Shown: positions 17,204 to 26,062 of the stretch, piece by piece | How positions within the stretch are numbered: the stretch's first letter is position 1 | Layout of the letters: each line of letters starts with the position of its first letter | Source of the DNA: Candidatus Gastranaerophilales bacterium | Lineage (GTDB): Bacteria > Cyanobacteriota > Vampirovibrionia > Gastranaerophilales > Gastranaerophilaceae | NCBI GenBank assembly: GCA_947624325.1 | Contig: CANQJT010000002.1 | Span: forward strand, 217,804 to 281,803 | Length of the DNA stretch: 64,000 bases | Direction: 5' to 3' | Made by a program: the position numbers and the translations under genes | Notes under the pieces: model-generated | Told to the model about the DNA's origin: nothing | The model's input: only the letters and a program-made list of their open reading frames with translations | Databases searched by the model: none

Positions 17204-18139
17204 CAGAGTACTTATACCATATTTTTGAGGTTGCACTATTCTTATCAGCCCATTCATACCACGGCTTTACATTATACCATCCTGTATAATGTATTATAAC
17301 AACTGCATTCCTGTACTCTTGTGCTGTTTTATACGGATATATTTTTTCATCATAATTTTTATTTAAAACTTTTTTTATTATTTTTAGTATATTTTCATCA
17401 TTATATTCGGGTGCAAATGTGTCATATATTAATGGAATAAATTTTACTTTTTTATATAGCACCGTATTAAATGCATCCTGCGTCATAAAACGATTTATTT
17501 TGTCATTTTTTTTGTAATTAATTAGTTTCGTTTCTATATTATCTTCACGCATTTTTTTTAAATTTATCAGCATTACACCATTATTAAAATATGGTTCCTT
17601 TCTTTTATCAATCCAAGTGCTTTCTAAATCTTGAGCTGCAGCTGCATAATAATCTTCTATATCCGTATTATATAATTCCGTTAAATCTTTTAAGACTATT
17701 ACATCGCCGTCTAAATATAATACTTTATCAGTTTTGGCTAATATTGTTGCCAGGTTGAACTTTAAATAATCAGCTCTTGTTACATCCGGATTATCTTTTG
17801 AACTTGAAGGCAAGTCTTTCCGTTCTATTTTACACGGAATTATGTTTATTCGTGTTTTTAGTTTTTGTTCTTTTTTTATTTTTTTATTTTTTTATAATCT
17901 TGTTTATCTAATCCGACTGTTAAAACATTTATTTCCAGTTTTGTTTTGGGCGCTTTATTTGCATTAATTGATTTTATTACCGTTTTTGTTTGTGTAACAT
18001 AATTTTTATCGGTAATTAATATTACTTTTATCGGATTTTTGTATAAAATATAATCTTTAATTTCATCGAAATTAATTGTAATTAATGTAAAAAATATAAC
18101 TATAAATATTATTGTTAATATGTATACAATTTTTTTCAT
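17190..18139 (-). pseudogene. Membrane-anchored GT8-like glycosyltransferase split by a poly-A frameshift
   Basis: The N-terminal frame (from 18139) gives a membrane anchor (MKKIVYILTIIFIVIFF) and the start of a Rossmann-like domain (IKVILITDKNYVTQTKTVIKSI). It stops in the repeat TAAAAAAA x3 at 17871-17894. The remaining domain continues in another frame from about 17870 with KVLYLDGDVIVLKDL (DxD metal/nucleotide-sugar site), FNNGVMLINLKKM, and HYTGWYNVKPW near the end. These are GT8 family hallmarks. One extra A in the middle A7 run would restore a protein of about 316 residues. It would add a sugar to a surface glycan. The tract makes slipped-strand phase variation plausible but unproven. 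Confidence 0.75.
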
Positions 18140-18223
18140 AATTTTATAGTATATTAAATATTACTTTTTGCAAACTAATTATTATTTTTTTGCTAAATTT
18201 TTAGGATTTATTATAATGTTTAT

Positions 18224-19774
18224 ATGTGTAAAGAACCTGTTAATAAGTCTGTAAATTATATTTTTTATATTTTAATTGCGATTTTATTTTTGTTCGGAAT
18301 GTTAATAAGAGCTAAAATGTATTTGCTTAAAGTTCCTTTATGGCTTGATGAAATAATGCTCGCACAGTCTTTTATCGACAGAAATTTTTTGGGGATGTTT
18401 ATGCCTCTTGAAGCATTTCAAAAAGCTCCGCCTTTATTCTGCTGCTTAGTTTTATTATCAAAAAAATTATTCGGCATCAGTGAATTATCAATCAGATTAA
18501 TTCCTTTTATATCAAGTATTCTTTCTGTTTTTGCATTTTTTATTTTACTTAAAGATAATGTAAAAAATAAGCTGGGAGTATTAATCGGATTATTTCTTTT
18601 TGTTATTTGTGTTCCTTTGGTTTATTTTTCCCAAGAATTAAAACCTTACGGGACTGATGTTTTGGTTTGTATTCTGCTTCTAATCTCATATAAATTCATT
18701 GATTTTTCGGTTATTTCGGTTAAAAAAATTTTATTGTATACATTAGCATCATTGTTTATAGCTTTGTTTTCTTTTCCTGCGATGTTTATAATTCCTGCCT
18801 TGATTATTACTAAGTGCATACAAGATAAAAAAATCTATTACGGATGCTTTTTTATTTTTATCGGAATAGCTTTAGCCGGTTTATATTTATATTTTTCAGA
18901 TTTGAGTAATTATGAGTTTCTTAAGGTTTATTGGGGCAACCAGGAAAAAGGATTTTCAATTCTGCCTTCTTTCTCTTTTATTGGGGGATTTATAAAAGAT
19001 TGCTGTCAATTTTATGTGTACAATTGTAATAAATTTCTTATGTCAATACTTGTTATGCCTCTTATTGTAATTGGTTCAGCATTATTATATAAGGAAAAAG
19101 ATAAGTATTTTTATTTAATAATTTTAATTTTTGTTTTTGCGGTTTTTGCTTCCATGCTTTCTTTTTATCCGCTTAAGCCAAAATTGGCATTGTTCTTAGC
19201 TCCGATATTTATATTATTAATTTCTAAATGTTTTGATTTAAGTATATTTTCAGGTAATTTTAAAATAAAATACATTTTCAATGTGTTTTTATGTTTGTAT
19301 TTAATTCTGACTTTCGGTATTAATATCCCTTTTATAAATATTTCTGAAGACACTATAATATATTACAACAAAACAAGTACAGGCAGAGATAAATCTGTTT
19401 TGGACAGATTAAAAGTAAAAGAATATTCACTTTTCCTTCTGGGTAATTTAAAAGAAAATGATATTGTTCTGGCTTCTAAAGAGTTTTTATATAATATTAA
19501 CTGGTATAAAGCTTACTATAAATACAATAAATATTATGATATTAAAACTATTGAAAATGTTGATTTTGATAGTGTTGATGAATATACCAAAAAATTTATT
19601 GATGAAAATATAAATAAACCTGCAATATGGTTTTTCGGCAGAGATTATGAATATTACTTTAGATGCTCAGGCACTGAAGTTATTGAAGAGTTTCTTAAAA
19701 ACCAAAAAATTGATTATACTATCTATAAAAATAATGATTTATATTTAATTTTTACAAATAACATAAGGAAATAA
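18224..19774 (+). CDS. PMT/ArnT-like multi-span glycosyltransferase (GT-C fold)
   Basis: A 516-residue integral membrane protein with about 10-11 hydrophobic spans over the first 370 residues and a soluble C-terminal domain of about 140 residues. The first extracytoplasmic loop has WLDEIMLAQSF: a D-E pair after the first span is the catalytic signature of GT39/GT83-type enzymes that use polyprenyl-phosphate sugars. FGISELSIRLIPF follows, another family mark. The likely role is transfer of a sugar to a surface polymer, lipid or protein on the outer face. It is divergent from the GT8 gene and 5 nt before the acyltransferase, with which it probably forms an operon. The acceptor is unknown. Confidence 0.8.
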   Translation: MCKEPVNKSVNYIFYILIAILFLFGMLIRAKMYLLKVPLWLDEIMLAQSFIDRNFLGMFMPLEAFQKAPPLFCCLVLLSKKLFGISELSIRLIPFISSILSVFAFFILLKDNVKNKLGVLIGLFLFVICVPLVYFSQELKPYGTDVLVCILLLISYKFIDFSVISVKKILLYTLASLFIALFSFPAMFIIPALIITKCIQDKKIYYGCFFIFIGIALAGLYLYFSDLSNYEFLKVYWGNQEKGFSILPSFSFIGGFIKDCCQFYVYNCNKFLMSILVMPLIVIGSALLYKEKDKYFYLIILIFVFAVFASMLSFYPLKPKLALFLAPIFILLISKCFDLSIFSGNFKIKYIFNVFLCLYLILTFGINIPFINISEDTIIYYNKTSTGRDKSVLDRLKVKEYSLFLLGNLKENDIVLASKEFLYNINWYKAYYKYNKYYDIKTIENVDFDSVDEYTKKFIDENINKPAIWFFGRDYEYYFRCSGTEVIEEFLKNQKIDYTIYKNNDLYLIFTNNIRK

Positions 19775-19779
19775 ATACA

Positions 19780-20850
19780 ATGGAAAAAAAAATAAAAAAT
19801 ATTGAATTTATAAGAATAATCGGCTGTTTGGCAATAATATTGTTCCATTTACTTTATGATTCAAGTTTGGAAGTTACTAAAAACGGAAATAAAGCTGTTG
19901 ATTTATTTTTTATAATTTCCGGTTTCTTTTTTGTTTATAAACTTAACTTACATATGTCAATTTTTGAATTTATAAAACACAAAGTTATAAGATTATATCC
20001 GGTGCTTATTTTTTCAATCGGTATTATATATATTCTTTCTTTTTTTAATATTACAAAAATTAATTTTTACAGCACAATATTTATGATTTTAGGATTGTCA
20101 GGTACCGGCTTATGTAATGGCTCTGAGGGTATTTATTATCTGGGACAATATTGGTATTGTTCTTCATTGTTGTGGGTTCTTGTGTTTTTCTTTTATCTGG
20201 TTAAAAATTTTGAATTTAAAAAAGTTAATTTATTTATTGCTTTAGCTGTATTCTTCTGTTATTCTTTTATACTTGATGCAAGAAACGGTGTTATTAACGG
20301 GATGGCAGATAATTATTACCACATTTTTAATGTCGGTATAATGAGAGCAATAGGTGGTATCGGTATCGGTTATTTAATAGGTAATTGGTATAAAAATCAT
20401 TCTCACAAGTTTGAAACTCTTAAACTTAATATTATTACTAAAATTTTTATTACTTTTCTTGAGTTAGTCTGCTTATATTTTGTTATAAGTAATCTAATGT
20501 TTCATGCAATAAAATGTAACGACCATTTTATATTTATTATAGTTTATATGGCTTTAATTATTCTGTTTTTATTTAAAAAAGGATTTATTTCCCAATTTTT
20601 AGATAAAAATATTTTTTGTTTATTGGGAAGATATACATACTCTATATTTGTAACACATTTAATTATAGTTTATTCTTTAAGTCAGTTGTGCTGGGATAAT
20701 GAGTGGTTTCATTTAAATCATGCAGTATGTTATTTCTTTATTGTTATAGCTTGTATTTTAATGGGAATAATTACTTATCATTTGATAGAAAAACCGATTG
20801 GAAAGTATTTGAATGAAAAATTTCCTTTAAAAACCGATGATAAATCTTAA
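19780..20850 (+). CDS. Acyltransferase 3 family membrane protein (OafA/NodX-like)
   Basis: A 356-residue protein with about 10 membrane spans. The N-terminus has the family start NIEFIRIIGCLAIILFHLLYD, with the conserved R and the catalytic-type His, followed by AVDLFFIISGFFFVYKL. The C-terminus ends in the usual YHLIEKPIGKYLN. Acyltransferase-3 proteins O-acylate surface carbohydrates at the inner membrane. It starts 5 nt after the glycosyltransferase gene, and together they point to decoration of a cell-surface glycan. Complete and in frame, unlike the two broken genes upstream. Confidence 0.9.
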   Translation: MEKKIKNIEFIRIIGCLAIILFHLLYDSSLEVTKNGNKAVDLFFIISGFFFVYKLNLHMSIFEFIKHKVIRLYPVLIFSIGIIYILSFFNITKINFYSTIFMILGLSGTGLCNGSEGIYYLGQYWYCSSLLWVLVFFFYLVKNFEFKKVNLFIALAVFFCYSFILDARNGVINGMADNYYHIFNVGIMRAIGGIGIGYLIGNWYKNHSHKFETLKLNIITKIFITFLELVCLYFVISNLMFHAIKCNDHFIFIIVYMALIILFLFKKGFISQFLDKNIFCLLGRYTYSIFVTHLIIVYSLSQLCWDNEWFHLNHAVCYFFIVIACILMGIITYHLIEKPIGKYLNEKFPLKTDDKS

Positions 20851-20854
20851 CAGG

Positions 20855-21547
20855 TTACTGCTTATTTTCTATGCTTTTATTCCATTTAACATAAAAATAT
20901 ACGGCTAAAATAAGGTATATCAGCCACATTATAATTGTAGCTAAACAGTTAGAGCCGTTTATATATGCGATTATCCACATAATTAATGTTATTAAATTAA
21001 CAATAAACCATATACCCCATTGTTCTATGCATCTTTTAAGAGTAAGATATTGACCTAATATTGAAAAACTTACACTGAATGCATCCATAAATGGATTTTT
21101 ACCACCGTAAATACTTATTATCTTGTATATTAATACGGTTAAAATGATTGTCACAGCAAAACAAATAATTCTTTTTTTATTGTTTAAACTTGTTTTTATT
21201 ATTTCGTTTTTTTCTTTATTTAAGTGTTTTTTCCAGTTAAATATTCCTATAATCTGCATGGGAAGGAAATATAATCCGTATAAACACATATTTCCGTACA
21301 ATCCGTTTTTAAATGAAATTATGCAATAGCAGAAAGTTCCTATTATACCTATGTAATAACAGTATACTTTTCCTTTTCCTGCTAAAAGAGTATATGTTAT
21401 TCCGCATAATGCCGACATTAGTGCAATTTTACTGTCTTTCATTGCGAGTGATATAGTGAATACAAGTATAATTACAGTGATATACAGTATTTTTTCAAAT
21501 TTATTAAAAAATTTTAATTCTGATTTTATATAATTTATAAGTTTCAT
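20855..21547 (-). CDS. pnuC: PnuC-type nicotinamide riboside/vitamin transporter
   Basis: A 230-residue protein with about 7 membrane spans. PnuC marks are visible: AGKGKVYCYYIGIIGTFCYC, IIGIFNWKKH, SFSILGQYLTLKRCIEQWG and WFIVNLITLIMWI, the last two holding the W-x-x-W and N residues that line the substrate path. PnuC passively imports nicotinamide riboside, and relatives import thiamine or riboflavin. No NAD or thiamine riboswitch is visible upstream, so the vitamin cannot be fixed from regulation. It converges with the acyltransferase gene (5 nt apart) and is divergent from the tagged membrane protein at 21582. Confidence 0.88.
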   Translation of the reverse strand: MKLINYIKSELKFFNKFEKILYITVIILVFTISLAMKDSKIALMSALCGITYTLLAGKGKVYCYYIGIIGTFCYCIISFKNGLYGNMCLYGLYFLPMQIIGIFNWKKHLNKEKNEIIKTSLNNKKRIICFAVTIILTVLIYKIISIYGGKNPFMDAFSVSFSILGQYLTLKRCIEQWGIWFIVNLITLIMWIIAYINGSNCLATIIMWLIYLILAVYFYVKWNKSIENKQ

Positions 21548-21581
21548 TTTTAAATTATAATTTAAATAGGATATTTTTAAA

Positions 21582-22613
21582 ATGAAATTGAAAAATGTAA
21601 ATGATATAAATGCATTTAAAGGCGGATTAAATAATAAATATTTACTTAAAAGCTTAGAAGTAGCAGCTAATCATCCTGCTTCATTTATCGCAGGTACTAC
21701 TTTGATTATGTCATCTGTTGTAAGACCTGTTTCAATATTGATGACTCCAAAAACTGATAAAGAAAATAAAAAAATTGCTGCTGTTGATTCTTTTTCATCG
21801 GGAATTGTTAAATTTGCAATTACTGAAGCTATTGCTCTGCCTGTGGAAAATGCAATTAAAAATATTGATAAAAATCCTGAAAAATTTTTAAATCCCGAAA
21901 CAATCAAAAAAATGCAGGAGTCCGGTAAAACTTTAACGGAATCTCAAAATTATAAATTTGCTTCGCAATTAATTAAATTATCAACAGGTTTATTAACGGC
22001 AATTCCTAAGTCTGTCATTGCAGTTGCACTTATACCTGTTATAATGAATTTAATTTTCCCTAAACAAAAAAAGAAAAAAAATGAAAAAGTTATATATCCT
22101 GAAAATTATAGTCCCGTGTTTAAACAATTCTATGATAATTCCGTTAGTTTTAAAGGATTTCAAGACACAGCTGCAAAAGGTATTGGTGCTGTATTTAATT
22201 TAAATTTGTTTCAGAATTTTGTTAAAAAGAACAGTTTTAACGAAGCTAATATTGCAAGAAATATATCTATGTTAACTGATATTTTGCTTGCCGGTTCTTT
22301 TATTTTCCGTACTAAAAAGTCTGATAAAATTGATGAAGATAAGAAGAATCCATTGATATATAATAAAACTGTTTCAACTGCTTTAAGCTTATTGTTCGGA
22401 TATAAAATTGATAAAGCGGTTCAGAAAAGTTCTGTAAAATTTATGGATAAATTTATAAAATCCAATATTAATGACCCTAAATTGTCAAAATATATACAAG
22501 GTATTAATATAATAAGACCTACTATAATTTTTGCAATTCTGTATTATGCTATTTTACCTGTTTTATCAATATTTACGGCAGATAAAATTGATAAATATCA
22601 GAAAGAACATTAA
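21582..22613 (+). CDS. Unknown membrane protein with N-terminal 'AFKGG' tag
   Basis: A 343-residue protein starting MKLKNVNDINAFKGG; F12-K13-G14 is the shared N-terminal tag. A second copy of the motif, SVSFKGFQ, occurs near residue 190. Hydrophobic segments lie at about 35-55, 140-165 and 310-332, separated by Lys-rich loops (FPKQKKKKNEK), so it is probably membrane-bound. Both halves contain similar helical parts (N-half EVAANHPASFIAGTTLIMSS, C-half NEANIARNISMLTDILLAGS), hinting at a duplicated unit, each headed by an FKG motif. I know no named family. It ends with a 4-nt overlap with the convergent radical SAM gene. Confidence 0.7.
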   Translation: MKLKNVNDINAFKGGLNNKYLLKSLEVAANHPASFIAGTTLIMSSVVRPVSILMTPKTDKENKKIAAVDSFSSGIVKFAITEAIALPVENAIKNIDKNPEKFLNPETIKKMQESGKTLTESQNYKFASQLIKLSTGLLTAIPKSVIAVALIPVIMNLIFPKQKKKKNEKVIYPENYSPVFKQFYDNSVSFKGFQDTAAKGIGAVFNLNLFQNFVKKNSFNEANIARNISMLTDILLAGSFIFRTKKSDKIDEDKKNPLIYNKTVSTALSLLFGYKIDKAVQKSSVKFMDKFIKSNINDPKLSKYIQGINIIRPTIIFAILYYAILPVLSIFTADKIDKYQKEH

Positions 22614-23647
22614 ATATATTCTAAATTCTTTTTCTTATCCGTTAATAATTTTATGTATAAATTGTATAAAAATCTATTATTTATTAATTTTGAAGGTTTT
22701 GATTTTCTGCAATCTATTAAATACTGTATAAATGCATAATGTACAACATTATACATTTTGTATTTTTTCGCTAAATACATAAAGTAGTCATAAATCAGAT
22801 AAATATGAGGTGAAATGTTTTTATAATCATATTTTCTTGCATAACAGTCTTCTATATCAACGGCAACACATTTAATATGTAATTTTTTCATTAATTCAAA
22901 AAATAACTCAATTTCTTTTAAATTATCATTGACCCCCGGAATAATTATGTATTTAATCATTACATTTTCAGGATTTATAACTGCTCTTGCATATTTTTCA
23001 ATGTTTTCACATACAATATTAAATTTATCTACCAGTTTAACTTTTTCGTAAGTTTCCTTGCATCCCGAATCAATTGAAATAACAACAAGACATTTATCTT
23101 TTGAAAGATATTCTTCTATTTTCGGACTAAATTTAATTGCACTTGTTAAAATTCTAAGTCTGCTTCCGTTGGAAGCCAATAAATCAACAAGTTCTTCAAA
23201 ATTTTCCATTAAAGTCGGTTCACCGCCTTGAAAAATTGCTTCACCACCGGGTTTATAATATCCTTTATCTACTAAATCCTTTATAACGGGATATACATTA
23301 TACCCCGGATCATAACTGCCTTTAGGACAGCAATATAGACATTTTGAATTACACAGTTTACATTGCGAAAATTGGAAATCTGATATTTTTTTCTCTATTT
23401 TATATTCATATTCGGCTTCAAATGGGAACTCACAGCCCCTGCATTCATCAATAGTTGCGACCTGTTGTCTTTTTATTCTTTCATGTTTTATTTTAAAAAG
23501 TTCTTCCCAATCTATGGGTTCACCATTATAATTATCAATTAAAATCGGCATTCCGGAACCAATGCTTGGTTTTTTACAACAATCAGAAACAAAATGTCTG
23601 TCAAAATTAATTGCAGAATCCAGCCATCTGCAGCCGTTATGTCCCAT
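22610..23647 (-). CDS. Radical SAM protein
   Basis: A 345-residue radical S-adenosylmethionine enzyme. ATG 23647 has AAGGAG upstream; a longer frame would run through the tRNA gene and is rejected. The 4Fe-4S site is C-x3-C-x2-C in LCNSKCLYCC. The SAM-binding FQGGEPTL follows, and ISIDSG lies on strand 4 of the barrel. An N-terminal CRGCEFPFEAEYEY segment carries two more cysteines; no clear C-terminal SPASM cluster is present. Members of this family do many reactions (peptide modification, group transfer), so no substrate is given. No precursor peptide gene is apparent nearby. The start lies 25 nt from the end of tRNA-Pro on the same strand, so they may share a transcript. Confidence 0.85.
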   Translation of the reverse strand: MGHNGCRWLDSAINFDRHFVSDCCKKPSIGSGMPILIDNYNGEPIDWEELFKIKHERIKRQQVATIDECRGCEFPFEAEYEYKIEKKISDFQFSQCKLCNSKCLYCCPKGSYDPGYNVYPVIKDLVDKGYYKPGGEAIFQGGEPTLMENFEELVDLLASNGSRLRILTSAIKFSPKIEEYLSKDKCLVVISIDSGCKETYEKVKLVDKFNIVCENIEKYARAVINPENVMIKYIIIPGVNDNLKEIELFFELMKKLHIKCVAVDIEDCYARKYDYKNISPHIYLIYDYFMYLAKKYKMYNVVHYAFIQYLIDCRKSKPSKLINNRFLYNLYIKLLTDKKKNLEYI

Positions 23648-23671
23648 TTTGATATTCTCCTTTTTAAAAAA

Positions 23672-23745
23672 TCGGGATGACAAGATTCGAACTTGCGACC
23701 CCCGCGACCCGAACACGGTGCGCTACCAAACTGCGCCACATCCCG
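23672..23745 (-). tRNA. tRNA-Pro(CGG)
   Basis: Full cloverleaf on the minus strand: acceptor CGGGATG/CATCCCG with discriminator A, D-arm GCGC...GCGC, anticodon loop TTCGGGT (anticodon CGG, codon CCG), and T-arm GCAAGTTCGAATCTTGT. No CCA is encoded. Its 5' 22 bases recur three times just upstream (plus-strand right), embedded in hairpin repeats. Confidence 0.95.
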
Positions 23746-23952
23746 ATTAGTATTTAATTTTCATTCAGTAGCGCACCTACGGTGCTACCTCTCCTCGAAC
23801 GATTATCAATCGTTCTCGTCGGCAGAGTCAAACTGCGCCACATCCCGATTAGTATTTAATTTTCATTCAGTAGCGCACCTACGGTGCTACCTCTCCTCGA
23901 ACGATTATCAATCGTTCTCGTCGGCAGAGTCAAACTGCGCCACATCCCGATT
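23731..23952. repeat. 102-bp tandem repeat built on the 5' end of tRNA-Pro
   Basis: Starts of CTGCGCCACATCCCGAT lie at 23731 (inside the intact tRNA), 23833 and 23935, a period of 102 bp, with essentially identical units. Read on the minus strand each unit is the tRNA 5' end, ACTCTGCCGACGAGAA, an ACGAT/ATCGT hairpin, GAGAGGTAGC, an ACC/GGT hairpin ending GCTACT, and an AT-rich tail. The order matches the 98-bp units beside tRNA-fMet (6293-6488). Confidence 0.92.
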
Positions 23953-24095
23953 GTTTGTAACGGTTACAAATTATTGCTTCACACCTTCAAGTCGCTCACT
24001 ATTTGCTTTGCAAAAGTCGTTCGCTATTTCGGTGTTACTTCGGCATTTCGCTTCGCTTCAGCCTACGCAAAATTTGTCTGCGCCACATCCCGATT
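23953..24095. repeat. Third copy of the tRNA-Pro 5' end with a different palindromic element
   Basis: From 23953, TTTGTAACGGTTACAAA is a palindrome. Then comes a stretch with many TTCGCT/GCTTCG words, flanked by ACAAATT (about 23966) and AATTTGT (24071). It closes with CTGCGCCACATCCCGAT at 24078. It has the same target sequence as the 102-bp units but a different insert, closer to the GCGAAGCGAA-type repeats at 34.7 kb and 63.9 kb. The rest of the gap to 24220 holds only AT-rich sequence and the likely promoter of the next gene. Confidence 0.8.
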
Positions 24096-24220
24096 TAATA
24101 TTATTCTAATACATACATAAAATTTTTCAAAGCACTTTTTTTATTCCTATTTCTAATAATGGACTTTTTCATGCCTTTATTTTATAATTATCTCTGTCGA
24201 TTAAAACAACAAGGGTAAAA

Positions 24221-26062
24221 ATGACATCAGACAGTATTCCGGCGCAGGAAAATCTTGATAAAATCCAAAATGACGGAGAAAAAACTCAAAATACTAATTT
24301 AAAATTTAAAGCGGTTCTTCGTGCTTTCCTTGCAAATATTTTTATTACTTTAATAAAATTTGCGTCTTGGTATTTTACCAAAAGTTCTGCTATGTTTGCG
24401 GAAGCCGTTCACTCGGGTGTGGACTCCTTTAACAGTATCTGCCTTATGGTCGGGTTAAAACGCGGCTCAAGACCTTCAGATAGAGTTCATCCTTTTGGAC
24501 ATGGCTTAGAAACTAATGTTTGGACTATTATTGCTTGTATTTTGATGTTTATCGGTGCTGCTGTTTCGTTAATCAGTGCTTATGATAAGATTTTTGTTAA
24601 TAAACAGCTTTTAAGCAACTATCAAACTCTTGCCGTTATACTTATTGCAAGTATATGTTTTGAAAGCTGGGCCGTTAACAGTGCTGTTCATGCCGTGCTT
24701 GAAGAATCTCAAATCGAACATAAAAATCCCTTCGTAGATTTTATTAAATCCGTTAAATATGTACATAAAATTAATACACCTACAACAAAATATGTTTGGT
24801 ATGAAGATGTTGTGGCGCTAACAGGAGTTATTGTTGCTTTTGTTGCAGTTTCAATTTCAAAAATTCTGCCTGATAGTATTGCATATATCCCTGATGGTGT
24901 TGCTTCAGGTATTATTGCCTCATTACTTCTGTTTTTGGCAGGATATATGCTTAAAAATAATGTTAATCTGTTAACAGGTTTATCCGCTGAACCTCAGGTG
25001 GAGGAAATTATTAAACAGGTTACGGAAAATCTTCACTGCGTAAGCTGCGTTAAAGAATTAAAAACTATGAATATGGGAACTTCAGGTTTAATCGTTAATA
25101 TTAAAATTGAAGTTGACCCTGAAATACAAGTTAAAGAAGCTGACGATATAGCCGAAATGGTTGAACGAAAGATTAGAAAACATATCAGTAATATTTCCCA
25201 CGTTTCTGTTGAAATTGATTCCGACGATGCAGAGGAAAACTGGGAAGATAAATTTGATAAAATTATACAGGAAGGCGAAAAAATCGAAGTTATTGACAAT
25301 AAAGAAGCAAGTATGCTTTCAAACTTTTATTCTTTTGCCCAGACTGTCGTTAAAGAAATTATGGTTCCCCGTCCGCAGGTTCAGTTTATTGATGCGGAAG
25401 ATAATCTTAATACTTTAATTGATGTTATTATTGACTCGGGTCATACCAGAATTCCTATATATCAAGATACTGTTGATAATCTTATAGGTGTTATTAATGC
25501 AAAAGATGCACTGAGAGCATTAAGAGATAAAATCTATGAACAGGAAGGTTTTGAAATAAAGTCTCTTGCCAGAGAAATTCTTATTATTCCCGAAAATAAG
25601 TTTATCAGCGATTTGTTGAATGATTTTACTACAACAAAAAATCAAATAGCGGCTGTTGTGGATGAACATGGCGGTATTGCTGGTATTGTTACGGTTGAGG
25701 ATATTATTGAAGAAATAGTGGGCGAAATCTATGATGAATTTGATGAAGCACCTGTCCCTGAACTTATTAAGATTGATGATTATACTTTAAATGTTTCATC
25801 GCAAATGGATATTGAAGATATAAATGAAAAATATGATTTGGATATTCCGAGTGAAGATTTCCAAACCATAGGCGGTTATGTGTTCGGGCTTCTTGGCAGA
25901 GAGCCTGAAATAGGCGATAAAATTGAAGATAAAAATCTTTCTTTTGAGGTTATAGAGCTTGACGGGATTAGAATTTCAAGAGTTATTATGAGAAAAGATA
26001 CTCCTTTTGTTGAAATAGAACCTCAAGCAACGGAAACAGCGGAAGAAAATGAAACATTATAA
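24221..26062 (+). CDS. CDF cation efflux transporter fused to a CBS-pair/CorC-HlyC module
   Basis: A 613-residue fusion. Residues 28-235 form a cation diffusion facilitator membrane domain with six spans: AEAVHSGVDSFNS carries the HxxxD metal site, HPFGHGLETNVW follows, and YEDVVALTG holds the second acidic pair. Residues 240-330 are a CDF cytoplasmic domain (ending HVSVEID). Residues 360-500 are two CBS domains of the CorC/HlyC type (VKEIMVPRPQVQFID, GHTRIPIYQ, DEHGGIAGIVTVEDIIEEIVG). Residues 520-600 are a CorC_HlyC domain (DIPSEDFQTIGGYVFGLLG). CDF proteins export Zn, Mn or Fe; CBS-CorC modules sense nucleotides or Mg/Co. The fusion suggests nucleotide-gated metal export. It overlaps era by 14 nt. 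Confidence 0.9.
   Translation: MTSDSIPAQENLDKIQNDGEKTQNTNLKFKAVLRAFLANIFITLIKFASWYFTKSSAMFAEAVHSGVDSFNSICLMVGLKRGSRPSDRVHPFGHGLETNVWTIIACILMFIGAAVSLISAYDKIFVNKQLLSNYQTLAVILIASICFESWAVNSAVHAVLEESQIEHKNPFVDFIKSVKYVHKINTPTTKYVWYEDVVALTGVIVAFVAVSISKILPDSIAYIPDGVASGIIASLLLFLAGYMLKNNVNLLTGLSAEPQVEEIIKQVTENLHCVSCVKELKTMNMGTSGLIVNIKIEVDPEIQVKEADDIAEMVERKIRKHISNISHVSVEIDSDDAEENWEDKFDKIIQEGEKIEVIDNKEASMLSNFYSFAQTVVKEIMVPRPQVQFIDAEDNLNTLIDVIIDSGHTRIPIYQDTVDNLIGVINAKDALRALRDKIYEQEGFEIKSLAREILIIPENKFISDLLNDFTTTKNQIAAVVDEHGGIAGIVTVEDIIEEIVGEIYDEFDEAPVPELIKIDDYTLNVSSQMDIEDINEKYDLDIPSEDFQTIGGYVFGLLGREPEIGDKIEDKNLSFEVIELDGIRISRVIMRKDTPFVEIEPQATETAEENETL

Noticed and set aside
23648..23716. Longer start for the radical SAM gene
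   Set aside because: The extension would be encoded by the tRNA-Pro gene; ATG 23647 has a good ribosome site.
23731..24095. Possible CRISPR array
   Set aside because: Units are contiguous 102-bp tandem copies containing tRNA sequence, with no short repeats and unique spacers and no cas genes.
23693..24120. Plus-strand open frames with repeated peptide blocks
   Set aside because: They run through the tRNA-Pro gene and the 102-bp tandem repeats; the peptide repeats simply copy the DNA repeats, and there is no ribosome site.
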